From Clostridiaceae bacterium (GTDB lineage: Bacteria > Bacillota > Clostridia > Oscillospirales > Acutalibacteraceae), in NCBI GenBank assembly GCA_021769555.1, contig JAETSR010000006.1, positions 62,001 to 126,000 on the forward strand: 64,000 bases of DNA. The letters are read 5' to 3'. Position 1 is the stretch's first letter. The number at the start of each line of letters is the position of its first letter. The position numbers and the translations under genes are program-made. This document shows positions 8,641-15,944 of this stretch, one piece after another. Under the pieces are notes generated by a model. The model did not search any database, was not told the DNA's origin, and saw only the letters and a program-made list of their open reading frames with translations.

Positions 8641-9189
8641 CTGTTATTTATCGATGAAGTTTAACACTCTCTGTGAACTTTTCAAAGAACGCTCAACAGC
8701 CCATTGGCATATCTTCCTTTTCCGGCATATCTGTACCAATCTATCTGCCCCGCATCTAAATTTAAGATTCGCTTTATCAAGCTATGTAACTTGCGGCGCC
8801 CGATTAGATCCATGCCTGCTGGTCATTCCGGGATTTAAATCTGTCCAACCCTTTTTGACCTGCCTTTCTATGTTCTGTTGTTTCAGGGCTTCATCTATAT
8901 TTATTTGCGGGCTGCGAGCCCGCCGTGCTGTGATTCGATATTACTGTCCATTGGACTCGCCCGCCTTTCCGTCAATGATTCTGCCGCCTTACTGGACGCC
9001 GCCTGCACCCGGCCTTATCTTTCACTCCATCCTGGAGCTACCTGCCGGTCTTTTTCTGCTTGCTCTGCGGCTCGTTCTCTCTCCCCGCCGTTTTCACCAA
9101 TGCCTCCAGATTTTATCCCGGCGCCCTGCTACTTCCGGCCCATTCGGCTTGCAGCTGACTTGAAGATTTTGTTTATCTTCCTTTGTTGT
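8618..9189 (-). ncRNA. Unidentified large non-coding RNA, about 570 nt
   Basis: An independent transcription unit with no gene: a consensus promoter at 9196-9224 and a strong terminator at 8608-8640 bracket about 570 bases in which stops interrupt all three minus frames. Local hairpins can be seen in RNA orientation: GAAGAT/ATCTTC near the 5' end, GCTCCA/TGGAGT, a very stable GCGGGCT/AGCCCGC hairpin near the middle, and an ATTGG...CCAAT stem near the 3' end enclosing two copies of GATATGCC. A-rich single-stranded stretches separate them. It lacks the hallmark sequences of tmRNA, RNase P RNA, SRP RNA, rRNA and group II introns that I could check by eye. Length is in the range of OLE, ROOL and GOLLD RNAs, but I cannot assign it to any. 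The plus strand carries only incidental open frames. Confidence 0.65.
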
Positions 9190-9195
9190 GGCTTT

Positions 9196-9224
9196 ATTAT
9201 ACACCGTGCCCTCAGATTTGTCAA
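9196..9224 (-). promoter_or_regulatory. Consensus promoter of the 570-nt RNA
   Basis: Minus strand: perfect TTGACA, 17-base spacer and perfect TATAAT, among the strongest promoters in the window. Predicted transcription start near 9189. Confidence 0.85.
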
Positions 9225-9336
9225 TAGCTTTTTTGAAAATTTTTGAAAAATTTCTGCCAGATATTACAAAGGGCTCAAAGTGCGGCTATTTTGCAGAAAA
9301 TTTGGGCAGATTATCTCCCGGCGGCAAAATTTCAGC

Positions 9337-9365
9337 TTGACTTTCCGACAGTTTTTATGTACAAT
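9337..9365 (+). promoter_or_regulatory. Promoter of the DUF1292 gene
   Basis: TTGACT, 17-base spacer, TACAAT, 26 bases before the TTG start. It is divergent from the 570-nt RNA promoter. Confidence 0.75.
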
Positions 9366-9391
9366 AGGCGTATCGGAAAGGAGCTGTTAGC

Positions 9392-9691
9392 TTGGACACT
9401 GGATTTGAAGCAGACCTCATAACCCTCATAGACGATGAGGGCCAGGAGCATGAGTTTGAGATTATCGACGAGCTGGAGACTGACGACGGCCACTTCATGG
9501 CCCTGGTCCCCACACGGCAGGACCCTGAGGATATGGCCTCTGACGCCGAGACCTACTACATCTTCGAGGTGATAGAGGAGGACGGCGAAGAGCAGCTGCA
9601 GGAGCTTGAAGACGACGAGCTTTTGGATAAGCTGGCCGAAATTTTCGAGACCCGCTTCAACGAGGCCTATTACGACGAGCCGGAAGACTGA
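9392..9691 (+). CDS. DUF1292-family small acidic protein
   Basis: The 99-residue protein is very acidic and has the DUF1292 pattern: an ITLIDDEGQEHEFEIIDELE strand pair, then YYIFEVIEEDGEEQLQELEDDELLDKLAEIFETRFNE. The start is a TTG with AAAGGAG eight bases upstream. Known: DUF1292 proteins (YrzB-like) are common in Firmicutes, usually near the RuvX/YqgF gene, and their biochemical role is unknown. Here that partner is absent. It is likely a cytoplasmic monocistronic gene. A loose CGGCTTTG/CAAAGCCG inverted repeat (9715-9751) follows it but lacks a T-tract. Confidence 0.85.
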   Translation: MDTGFEADLITLIDDEGQEHEFEIIDELETDDGHFMALVPTRQDPEDMASDAETYYIFEVIEEDGEEQLQELEDDELLDKLAEIFETRFNEAYYDEPED

Positions 9692-9778
9692 CCCCGGGCC
9701 TATTCGGCAGTACCCGGCTTTGTGCCGCTGAACTTTCTGCCCCCAAAGCCGCGAAGTCCTCGGCCGGGGCGCTTACTG

Positions 9779-9979
9779 CCTGCCTGATACGCGAACTGTG
9801 CACATATAACCCTACACTCATCAATTAGGGAGCCCCCCTCCGCATGGGGATTGCAGACCTCCCGGCGCGGCTTTGACCGTGGCTGGACGAAGGGAGCGTG
9901 AAACATGCGGGAGGGCACCCACCTGTTTCCTCTGTAGGCAGGTTATTGAGACGCACATTACGGTCAGGCGGGTTTTTTT
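9779..9979 (+). ncRNA. ssrS: Probable 6S RNA (ssrS)
   Basis: Seen: a closing stem of CCTGCCTGA (9779-9787) with TCAGGCGGG (9964-9972), immediately followed by seven T, so the closing stem ends like a terminator. Inside are a TGTGC/GCACA stem, an open central region, and a 3' arm with TGACCGT/ACGGTCA and ACCTG/CAGGT stems holding GGGCACCCACCTG. A 200-nt RNA with closing stem, central bubble and terminal arm is the 6S plan, in which the bubble mimics an open promoter and binds RNA polymerase. The 5' end is inferred from the stem; no clear promoter was found just upstream. No gene occupies 9692-10038. Confidence 0.5.
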
Positions 9980-9986
9980 GCAGATT

Positions 9987-10024
9987 AAAGCCCACCGTTC
10001 TATGATTTGAACGGCGGGCTTTTT
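9987..10024. terminator. Bidirectional Rho-independent terminator
   Basis: AAAGCCCACCGTTC pairs with GAACGGCGGGCTTT; a T-run follows on the plus side and TTTAAT on the minus side. It separates the 6S-like RNA (plus) from the nucleoside hydrolase gene (minus). Confidence 0.8.
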
Positions 10025-10038
10025 GTATTGGTTATATG

Positions 10039-10944
10039 TTAGTCCGTGAACTTTGTGAAAAGGTCCGTGAGCAGGGCGTCGCGGTTGATATGGTATACGT
10101 AGCGCATAAGGTGCGACGCTGGGCAGCGCTCGTACTGGCCGTCGTAAGCGGGAAGGCTCACCGGCTGCAGGCGGGACAGCATGAAGCGGTCCCCGCGGTT
10201 CAGAAGCCAGGCCACAGCCGTCACGTCCCATATCACCCGGCTCCAGGCGGTCCCGGAGGCGTAGCTCTCCGCGGCCTCGATTGTGTTGCGGCAGAGGTAG
10301 TCGGCGAGGGGGTTCTTCCCCTTCAGCCAATATTCCAGCTCCGGGCGGCTGGTGGAGAAAGCCGTCACCACTCCATAGCAGGGCAGCTGTACAAAGGGAA
10401 CCCCGCTGCCCATGACAACCCTTGCCGCGGCAACGTCCTGTATCAGGTTGAACTCCTTGGTGTCGTGGAAATCCATGCCGTGGCCGCCCAGCCATACCAC
10501 TGCTATGCGGCCGGTTATGCCCGGGTCCATGAGTATGGCCGAAGCTATGTTGGTGATGGCGCCTATAGCCACTACATACAGCCGCCGCTCCGGAGTATAC
10601 TCCTTGGCCCTGCGGCACAGGTCCTCGGCAGCAGGGGATATCACCGGGGTCTTCTCATCGGCCAGATAGCCCGCCGAGCCCTTATATACCTCTGTGCTCT
10701 CCCCCATCAGCCCAAGCACCTTGAATATTTCGTCATAGCTCCTGAGCATTCCGTCCTCAGGCCCCGAGGACTTCTCATTGAAGAATGGGGCGGCATATAT
10801 GGCCTTGGTGCAGAGCTCCGGGGAGCGCATAAGGTACGCGATGGCGAACTGGTCGTCTATCTCGTTATACGCGTCTGTGTCCAGCACCACGTCCACAGGC
10901 CCCTCGGGGACGTTCAGCGCCTTAATAAGCTCACTCAAATTCAA
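10039..10944 (-). CDS. Nucleoside hydrolase (IUNH family)
   Basis: The 301-residue protein has the calcium-binding signature DTDAYNEIDD at about residues 22-31, the family hallmark, followed by VVAIGAITNIASAI and WLGGHGMDFHDTKEFNLIQDVAAARVV. Known: these enzymes cleave the N-glycosidic bond of ribonucleosides, releasing base and ribose. Substrate preference cannot be read. Its start overlaps the end of the Gfo/Idh gene by 14 bases, implying a two-gene operon. A terminator follows directly. Confidence 0.88.
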   Translation of the reverse strand: MNLSELIKALNVPEGPVDVVLDTDAYNEIDDQFAIAYLMRSPELCTKAIYAAPFFNEKSSGPEDGMLRSYDEIFKVLGLMGESTEVYKGSAGYLADEKTPVISPAAEDLCRRAKEYTPERRLYVVAIGAITNIASAILMDPGITGRIAVVWLGGHGMDFHDTKEFNLIQDVAAARVVMGSGVPFVQLPCYGVVTAFSTSRPELEYWLKGKNPLADYLCRNTIEAAESYASGTAWSRVIWDVTAVAWLLNRGDRFMLSRLQPVSLPAYDGQYERCPASHLMRYVYHINRDALLTDLFTKFTD

Positions 10945-12052
10945 CGGATGTACCCCTCTTGTCTGACTCCAGCGCGGCTTCCATCAGCTTCAGGATACGC
11001 AGAGCCTCCTCGTTCTTCACTATCTGCTCGCCCTCTCCAAGCACAACGTCGCACAGATTGGAGTACAGCTCGTTGCGGTCGTAGGTGAAGTCCGGAAGGG
11101 GCATATCGTCCATTGTATCGCTGCTTCTGGGGGCCATGGTCTTGGAGAGGCCCTCGCCCATAAGTATAGGCGTGGCGTCCTTGTCCTCCCAGCTTCTCAG
11201 GAGCACCATATGTCCCTTGTCCTGGAAGTCCTGGATTATGGCCGTGCCCTTGGTGCCGGTCATGTACCAGTGGGGCAGGCCGATAAAGTTGCAGGTGCCC
11301 ACCTCAACAGTTGCGGTAATGCCGCTCTCAAAGGTCATGTTCATGATGAAGCCGTCGTCCACCTCGTCGTTTGTGACATGGGTCATCTTGGCGTAGACAG
11401 TCTTTATTTTGCCGGGTATCATCATCACCATGCGGTCAAGAAGGTGCACGCCCCAGTCGAACATCATGCCGCCGCCCTTCTCCTTAATGCCCCGCCAGTC
11501 GCCGGGTATGCCGCGGCTGCCGTGGTAGCGGGACTCGATGTGGAACACGTCCCCAAGGGTCTTCTCATCAAAGAGCTTCTTCATGGTGAGATAGTCCTTG
11601 TCCCAGCGGCGGTTCTGCCGGGGGTAAAACACCTTGCCGGTCTCCTTGGCAACCTCTATAACATCCTCGAAATCCTTGCTGTTCATCATCACCGGCTTCT
11701 CGCACAGCACATGCTTTCCGGCGCGCATGGAGCGGATAGCCAGGTCCTTATGGCTGTCGTTGGGAGTGGCTATCAGAACTACATCGACCTTGGGGTCGTC
11801 CAGTATCTCCTCAAAGCTGTTGTAGGTGTTGAAGCCCTGCCTGCGGGCCCACTCCTGGCGCTCCTCCTTCACATCGTATGTGCCGGAGAGGGACATCTTT
11901 GTTTTAAGGTCCGTGTCCCCGGGGGCGAGCTCGCGGCCCTTGGAGCCGTCGGTCATCCAGAGGGCCTGGCCGCTGCCGGTGGCGATGGCTACGGCGTGGC
12001 CGCCGCCCATGCCGCCGCAGCCTACAATAGCCACATTAACTATCTTTGACAT
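10931..12052 (-). CDS. Gfo/Idh/MocA-family NAD(P)-dependent oxidoreductase
   Basis: A 373-residue protein with an N-terminal Rossmann motif NVAIVGCGGMGGGHA, the conserved segment VLIATPNDSHKDLAIRSMRAGKHVLCEKP (EKP catalytic Lys) and a C-terminal alpha/beta domain with MFDWGVHLLDRM. Known: members oxidise or reduce sugars, inositols and related polyols. Together with the overlapping nucleoside hydrolase it may process a sugar-containing compound, but no substrate is evident. A GGAGG site precedes the ATG. A promoter and a leader hairpin lie upstream. Confidence 0.88.
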   Translation of the reverse strand: MSKIVNVAIVGCGGMGGGHAVAIATGSGQALWMTDGSKGRELAPGDTDLKTKMSLSGTYDVKEERQEWARRQGFNTYNSFEEILDDPKVDVVLIATPNDSHKDLAIRSMRAGKHVLCEKPVMMNSKDFEDVIEVAKETGKVFYPRQNRRWDKDYLTMKKLFDEKTLGDVFHIESRYHGSRGIPGDWRGIKEKGGGMMFDWGVHLLDRMVMMIPGKIKTVYAKMTHVTNDEVDDGFIMNMTFESGITATVEVGTCNFIGLPHWYMTGTKGTAIIQDFQDKGHMVLLRSWEDKDATPILMGEGLSKTMAPRSSDTMDDMPLPDFTYDRNELYSNLCDVVLGEGEQIVKNEEALRILKLMEAALESDKRGTSVEFE

Positions 12053-12089
12053 AAGTACATTCCTCCATAGATTGTTTTTTATTATAGTA

Positions 12090-12115
12090 ATACCGGCCGG
12101 GGATTTGGCCGGTAT
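12090..12115 (-). promoter_or_regulatory. 9-bp hairpin in the leader of the oxidoreductase mRNA
   Basis: ATACCGGCC pairs with GGCCGGTAT, lying between the promoter at 12130-12158 and the ATG at 12052. It has no T-tract, so it is more likely a 5' stabilising or regulatory hairpin than a terminator. Confidence 0.5.
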
Positions 12116-12129
12116 CTGTGCTCGTTATG

Positions 12130-12158
12130 ATTATATCATGGAAAAAAATATTGTGCAA
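12130..12158 (-). promoter_or_regulatory. Promoter of the oxidoreductase-nucleoside hydrolase operon
   Basis: Minus strand: TTGCAC, 17-base spacer, TATAAT. It starts 12 bases after the mgtE stop codon. Confidence 0.75.
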
Positions 12159-12170
12159 GGGGTAAAACCC

Positions 12171-13529
12171 TTAAATTCCCAGAACAGCCTTTGCCACGTT
12201 AAAGTAAATCATGAGCACCACCGCGTCCACAATAGTGGTGATAAGTGGGCTGGCGGTCACTGTGGGGTCCAGGCCTAAGCGCTTTGCCAATATGGGCAGG
12301 CTGCTCCCCACCACGTTGGCTACAAGTATCGCGGCCACAAGGGTGACGCACACCACGGCGGCGACTGTCAGGGAGACCCGGTCTATAAGCAGAAGCTTCA
12401 CAAAGTTCGCCATAGCAAGTGTCCCGCCGCACAGCATGGCCACGCTGCACTCCTTTAAGAGGACCCTGGGCACATCCCTGTACTGTATCTCACCCAAAGA
12501 CAGCCCGCGGATTATTGTGGCCGAGCTCTGGCCCCCGGAGTTGCCGCCGGTGTCCATGAGCATGGGGATGAAATTTGTCAGCACCATGCTGGCGGCCAGA
12601 GCCCCCTCGAAGGAGGCCAGTATGCCGCTGGTGAAGGTTGCCGAAATCATCAGGAACAGGAGCCACGGAACACGCTTGCGCCAGGTGGCGAAGACGCCGG
12701 TCTTCATATAGGGCCTGTCTGAGGGGGCGATAGCCGCCATCTTCTCGATATCCTCGGTGGCCTCCTCCTGGATAACGTCTATGGCGTCGTCAACGGTGAC
12801 AATACCCACCAGCCGCCCCTCAGCGTCCACCACCGGCAGAGCCAGGAAGTCGTACTTGCTCAGAGCCCTTGCGGCCTCTTCCTGGTCGGTATGGGTGCTG
12901 ACGAACTTCACATTCGTCTCCATGATATTCTTTATGACTTCATCTTTCCTTGCAAGCAGCAGGTCCTTTACCGTCACTATGCCCAGAAGCTTCCTTCTGC
13001 TGTCTGTGACATAGCAGGTGTAGATGGTCTCCTTCTCAACCCCGGTCCTTCTTATCCGCTCGAAGGCCTGTTCAACGGTCATGCCCCTTTTCAGGTCCAC
13101 ATACTCCATTGTCATAATGCTCCCGGCGCTGTCCCTGGGGTAGTTCAGCACCTGGTTTATCATGCGGCGTGTCTCGCTGTCCACATGCCGGAGTATCTTT
13201 TTCACCACATTGGCAGGCATTTCCTCTATCATGTCCACCGTGTCATCAAGAAAGAGCTGCTCCATCACCTCGTCCAGCTCCCTGTCGCTGAAGCCCCGGA
13301 CCAGCACCTCCTGGCTCTCGGGGGACATATAGGCGAAGGCGTCGGCGGCAAGCTCCTTTGGCAGCAGCCGGAATAGTATCGGCATTCTCTGCTCGGGCAG
13401 CTCCTCTAAGAGCACCGCCGCGTCGGCGGGGTTCATGTCCTTCACAATGGCACCGGCCCCGCTGAATTTTCTCTCCTCAAGCAGGCCCTCCAGCTCCCGC
13501 GCCTGCTCCACTATCACATTGTTTTCCAT
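12171..13529 (-). CDS. mgtE: Magnesium transporter MgtE
   Basis: The 452-residue protein has the three MgtE parts: a superhelical N-domain (about 1-130, with LEELPEQRMPILFRLLPKE), two CBS domains (about 135-260, ending VDDAIDVIQEEATEDIEKMAA) and a five-helix membrane domain containing the pore segment PMLMDTGGNSGGQSSATIIRGL. Known: MgtE is a gated Mg2+ channel closed by Mg2+ binding between the cytosolic domains. AGGAGG precedes the ATG. A leader RNA of about 200 nt separates it from its promoter and may add RNA-level control. It is divergent from an MgtC-family gene. Confidence 0.95.
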   Translation of the reverse strand: MENNVIVEQARELEGLLEERKFSGAGAIVKDMNPADAAVLLEELPEQRMPILFRLLPKELAADAFAYMSPESQEVLVRGFSDRELDEVMEQLFLDDTVDMIEEMPANVVKKILRHVDSETRRMINQVLNYPRDSAGSIMTMEYVDLKRGMTVEQAFERIRRTGVEKETIYTCYVTDSRRKLLGIVTVKDLLLARKDEVIKNIMETNVKFVSTHTDQEEAARALSKYDFLALPVVDAEGRLVGIVTVDDAIDVIQEEATEDIEKMAAIAPSDRPYMKTGVFATWRKRVPWLLFLMISATFTSGILASFEGALAASMVLTNFIPMLMDTGGNSGGQSSATIIRGLSLGEIQYRDVPRVLLKECSVAMLCGGTLAMANFVKLLLIDRVSLTVAAVVCVTLVAAILVANVVGSSLPILAKRLGLDPTVTASPLITTIVDAVVLMIYFNVAKAVLGI

Positions 13530-13728
13530 CGGTGTGTACCTCCTTCATTTGAGAGTGAAATGAGAAGCATACAGCACCGTCCCCGCAGAACTCAGTCCGC
13601 TTTTATTATTGGGTATATTCTGACAGGCGAGCCTGAGCTTGGTTCTCGGGGTTCAGCGCTGTCATTACTTCGTGGAACGTTCACTCGGCTCACCTCTGCT
13701 TTATTTTGGATTTGGGCTTTCGCCCCAT
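13530..13728 (-). promoter_or_regulatory. Structured 5' leader of mgtE, candidate metal riboswitch
   Basis: From the predicted transcription start near 13728 to mgtE are about 200 untranslated bases. In RNA orientation there is a GGGC-GAAA-GCCC tetraloop hairpin near the 5' end, the segment GCAGAGGTGAGCCGAGTG, a TGACAG/CTGTCA stem enclosing a smaller arm, and GAGTGAA near the 5' half that can pair with TTCACTC near the ribosome site. Size and gene context would suit an M-box (ykoK) Mg2+ riboswitch, but I cannot match its conserved core, so the class is undetermined. Confidence 0.45.
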
Positions 13729-13734
13729 AGGTAT

Positions 13735-13763
13735 AGAGTAGCCCTTTTTCCCTGAAATGTCAA
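13735..13763 (-). promoter_or_regulatory. Promoter of mgtE
   Basis: Minus strand: TTGACA, 17-base spacer, TACTCT. Confidence 0.65.
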
Positions 13764-13783
13764 GTATGTTCTCTATTAATATA

Positions 13784-13812
13784 TTGAAATATCTCTCGCT
13801 TTGGTATACAAT
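13784..13812 (+). promoter_or_regulatory. Promoter of the mgtC-like gene
   Basis: TTGAAA, 17-base spacer, TACAAT, 35 bases before the ATG. Confidence 0.65.
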
Positions 13813-13846
13813 GGTTATATCACATCACATGAAAGGGGCCCGGAAT

Positions 13847-14521
13847 ATGAGCGAATACATACTGACACAGGCCCAGTACCTTCTCCGCATACTGATAGCC
13901 GCCCTTTGCGGGCTTGTGATAGGCTATGAGCGCGAGTCCCGGTCAAAGATGGCGGGCGTGCGCACCCATACGATAATAGCCATGGCCGCTGCCCTGATGG
14001 TTGTAATATCAAAGTACGGCTTCTTTGACGTGATAGAGCTCGACGGCGTGTCTGTTGACGCCTCCCGCATAGCCGCCAGCGTCGTTACAGGCATAGGCTT
14101 TCTTGGGGCGGGGATAATCCTCAACAACAAGCGGAGCATCAGCGGGGTAACTACCTCGGCGGGCATATGGGCTACCCTGGGCATCGGCATGGCCATAGGC
14201 GCGGGGATGTGGGCCCTCGGGGTTGGCAGCGCGCTGCTGCTTATCGGCATACAGTTCTTCTTCCACAAGCACCGCCGGCTTTTGAACAGCTCCAACGACG
14301 GCAAAATCATCCTGCACATGAAAAAGGGCGACGATACCCGGGAACGGATAGTCAGCGCCCTCACAAGCATGAACATCCGGGTGATATCCACCCACATGAA
14401 TATATACGATAACTCCTTCATAGAGGTGAGCCTCACAGTGGCCTTCCCAAAGGATTTCAGCGCGGAGAACACCATGACCCTCATGACGAATTATCCGGAG
14501 ATAGCGTCTATCGACCTCTGA
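13847..14521 (+). CDS. MgtC/SapB-family membrane protein
   Basis: The start at 13847 (GAAAGGGG eight bases upstream) gives 224 residues; an earlier in-frame ATG has no ribosome site. Four to five N-terminal helices include the family signatures LCGLVIGYERESRSKMAGVRTH and VVTGIGFLGAGIIL, then a cytosolic ACT-like C-terminal domain. Known: MgtC-family proteins support growth in low Mg2+ and can inhibit F-ATPase in some pathogens; many Gram-positive members have unknown roles. Being divergent from mgtE suggests a shared link to Mg2+ homeostasis. The last 14 bases overlap the convergent acyltransferase gene. Confidence 0.88.
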   Translation: MSEYILTQAQYLLRILIAALCGLVIGYERESRSKMAGVRTHTIIAMAAALMVVISKYGFFDVIELDGVSVDASRIAASVVTGIGFLGAGIILNNKRSISGVTTSAGIWATLGIGMAIGAGMWALGVGSALLLIGIQFFFHKHRRLLNSSNDGKIILHMKKGDDTRERIVSALTSMNIRVISTHMNIYDNSFIEVSLTVAFPKDFSAENTMTLMTNYPEIASIDL

Positions 14522-15566
14522 CCCCCAGCACCAGCCATCTCAGCACCGGCACCCGCCTAATAACCCAGTACAACGCCGGGGTCACTATCACTCCCACCAA
14601 AAGCGTCACCAGATAGTTTACTATAGCCGGGAACCGGCAGTATGTGCACAGCAGGTACCCTGTCGTAAGGAGCACCGGATAGTGAAGTATATACACCCCA
14701 AAGCTTGAGGGGACAATGAGCTTCGTAAATGCCGTCTCCCGGTCGAGATACCTCTTCCCGCACCCGATAACGGCCAGCACCGTGACCCACAGATAGACGT
14801 TAGTCAAATGGCTTTTGAGGCACTGGGGCTCGGTGAAGTTTTGGCCGTGGAAAAGCAAAAGATAGGCTGTCCCGTACCCTATGGCCGCAACGACAAGGGT
14901 CGAGGAGTTTTCCCGGAGCTTCTCCTGGGCGCTCTCGTGGGAGAGCACGAAGCAGCCTATTATAAACGAGACAAAGTAGATACCGAAGCGGTACATGGTG
15001 AGCACCGGCAGGTTGAGCACCTGGGCCCCCAGGAATATGGGCAGGAACATCAGCGCGATTGCCGTCACCCCGCACCTGCCGCAGAGCTTATAAAACCGGT
15101 CGTTTTTGTCCAGCTTCTTTATCAGCACCAGCAGGCAGGAGAAGATAAAGAGCATTTGGATAAACCATAGCGGTCCGGTGCCGCTGAGGGCGGCTATCGG
15201 GTATATGAGGGCGGGAGGTATGTATTCGAGCCCCCCGCCCATCTTTATATTCAGATAACCGGTGACCCAGTGCAGGGCAAGCAGCCCCAAGGTGGACGGC
15301 ACAAGCAGCTTTACCGCCCGCTCACGGATAAACTGCCGGGCTGAGCGCTTAACAAGGGAGTACCGGGCGCTCATGCCCGCTATCACGAACAGCAGCACCA
15401 TGAACCAAGGGTATACTACACTCGCGGCTGTGTCCATTGCCGGGATGTTCGGCGAGCCGGGTATTCCCCCTGGAATGCCCACGCCGTTATAGAGGTAGCA
15501 GACGTGATATATAACCACCAGCCAGACAGTTCCCGCTCTCAGATTGTCAAGATAAGCTTTTCTCAT
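14508..15566 (-). CDS. Acyltransferase 3-family membrane protein
   Basis: The 352-residue integral membrane protein has about ten helices. The N-terminus MRKAYLDNLRAGTVWLVVIYHVCYLYN carries the conserved His of the family, and ARYSLVKRSARQFIRERAVKLLVP is the typical first cytoplasmic loop. Known: these enzymes O-acylate exported sugars, peptidoglycan or other surface molecules. The acceptor is unknown. It follows the AbrB-like gene by 9 bases, so both probably share the promoter at 15830-15858. Confidence 0.85.
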   Translation of the reverse strand: MRKAYLDNLRAGTVWLVVIYHVCYLYNGVGIPGGIPGSPNIPAMDTAASVVYPWFMVLLFVIAGMSARYSLVKRSARQFIRERAVKLLVPSTLGLLALHWVTGYLNIKMGGGLEYIPPALIYPIAALSGTGPLWFIQMLFIFSCLLVLIKKLDKNDRFYKLCGRCGVTAIALMFLPIFLGAQVLNLPVLTMYRFGIYFVSFIIGCFVLSHESAQEKLRENSSTLVVAAIGYGTAYLLLFHGQNFTEPQCLKSHLTNVYLWVTVLAVIGCGKRYLDRETAFTKLIVPSSFGVYILHYPVLLTTGYLLCTYCRFPAIVNYLVTLLVGVIVTPALYWVIRRVPVLRWLVLGVRGR

Positions 15567-15575
15567 GCCCTCACC

Positions 15576-15788
15576 TCATTTATCGGCCTCAGTCTCGAAA
15601 ACGGCTGAGATAAATTTTGCGAACTCCGCCTTTGGCGGTATTGCAAGCCCCCGCTCCTCGTCCCCAAGGACAATCAGTGTGTCCCCCGGCTTTATGCCGA
15701 AGACCTCTCGGGCCTGTTTCGGTATGACTATCTGCCCCTTCTCCCCCACTGTCACTGTCCAGGCGTATTTTCCTGCCGGTCTGCCCAT
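15576..15788 (-). CDS. AbrB/MazE/SpoVT-type DNA-binding protein
   Basis: A 70-residue protein with the swapped-hairpin DNA-binding motif: TVTVGEKGQIVIPKQAREVFGIKPGDTLIVLGDEERGLAI. Known: such proteins are dimeric transition-state regulators, or antitoxins when next to a toxin gene. The adjacent gene is a membrane acyltransferase, not a toxin, so an autoregulated transcription factor is more likely. A perfect 9-bp inverted repeat overlaps its own -10 box, supporting autoregulation. Confidence 0.85.
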   Translation of the reverse strand: MGRPAGKYAWTVTVGEKGQIVIPKQAREVFGIKPGDTLIVLGDEERGLAIPPKAEFAKFISAVFETEADK

Positions 15789-15810
15789 AGCTGTTTCCTC
15801 CCGTTTGAAA

Positions 15811-15837
15811 AGTATGATTTGTACAACTAATCATACT
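15811..15837. promoter_or_regulatory. Inverted-repeat operator overlapping the AbrB-like gene promoter
   Basis: AGTATGATT and AATCATACT are perfect 9-bp complements around a 9-base centre. The right arm contains the minus-strand -10 box TATGAT, so a bound protein would block RNA polymerase. Confidence 0.6.
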
Positions 15838-15858
15838 GCCACTGATGTGAAAAGTCAA
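15830..15858 (-). promoter_or_regulatory. Promoter of the AbrB-acyltransferase operon
   Basis: Minus strand: TTGACT, 17-base spacer, TATGAT. Confidence 0.75.
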
Positions 15859-15888
15859 GAGGCGGAAGAAAAATAATTCTGCCGCCAC

Positions 15889-15917
15889 TTGACAACTCCG
15901 CCGCGCGGTACTATGAT
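15889..15917 (+). promoter_or_regulatory. Promoter of the SLH-GH5 gene
   Basis: TTGACA, 17-base spacer, TATGAT, 27 bases before the ATG, with AAAGGAG as ribosome site. Confidence 0.8.
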
Positions 15918-15944
15918 AGAAGCCGCAATAAACAAAGGAGAGCC

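Noticed and set aside
8700-9100. Short protein-like stretches on the minus strand within the 570-nt RNA (for example one with a GTG start after GGAGG giving 19 codons)
   Set aside because: All frames are broken by stops within tens of codons and no family similarity was recognised, so a pseudogene or small ORF is less likely than a structured RNA. It is not excluded.
8519-9246. Plus-strand open frames of 214 and 122 codons over the 8.6-9.2 kb region
   Set aside because: They have no ribosome site and poor, Cys/Leu/Arg-biased composition with no recognisable domain. They lie antisense to a unit with consensus promoter and terminator, which better explains the region.
12090-12115. Hairpin as the mgtE terminator
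   Set aside because: It lies downstream of the next operon's promoter and has no T-tract in either direction.
13530-13728. Definite assignment of the mgtE leader as an M-box riboswitch
   Set aside because: Context and length fit, but the conserved M-box core segments could not be matched by eye, so only a generic leader is annotated.
15576-15788. Toxin-antitoxin pair with the AbrB-like protein as antitoxin
   Set aside because: The adjacent gene is a 352-residue membrane acyltransferase, and no toxin-size gene lies on either side.
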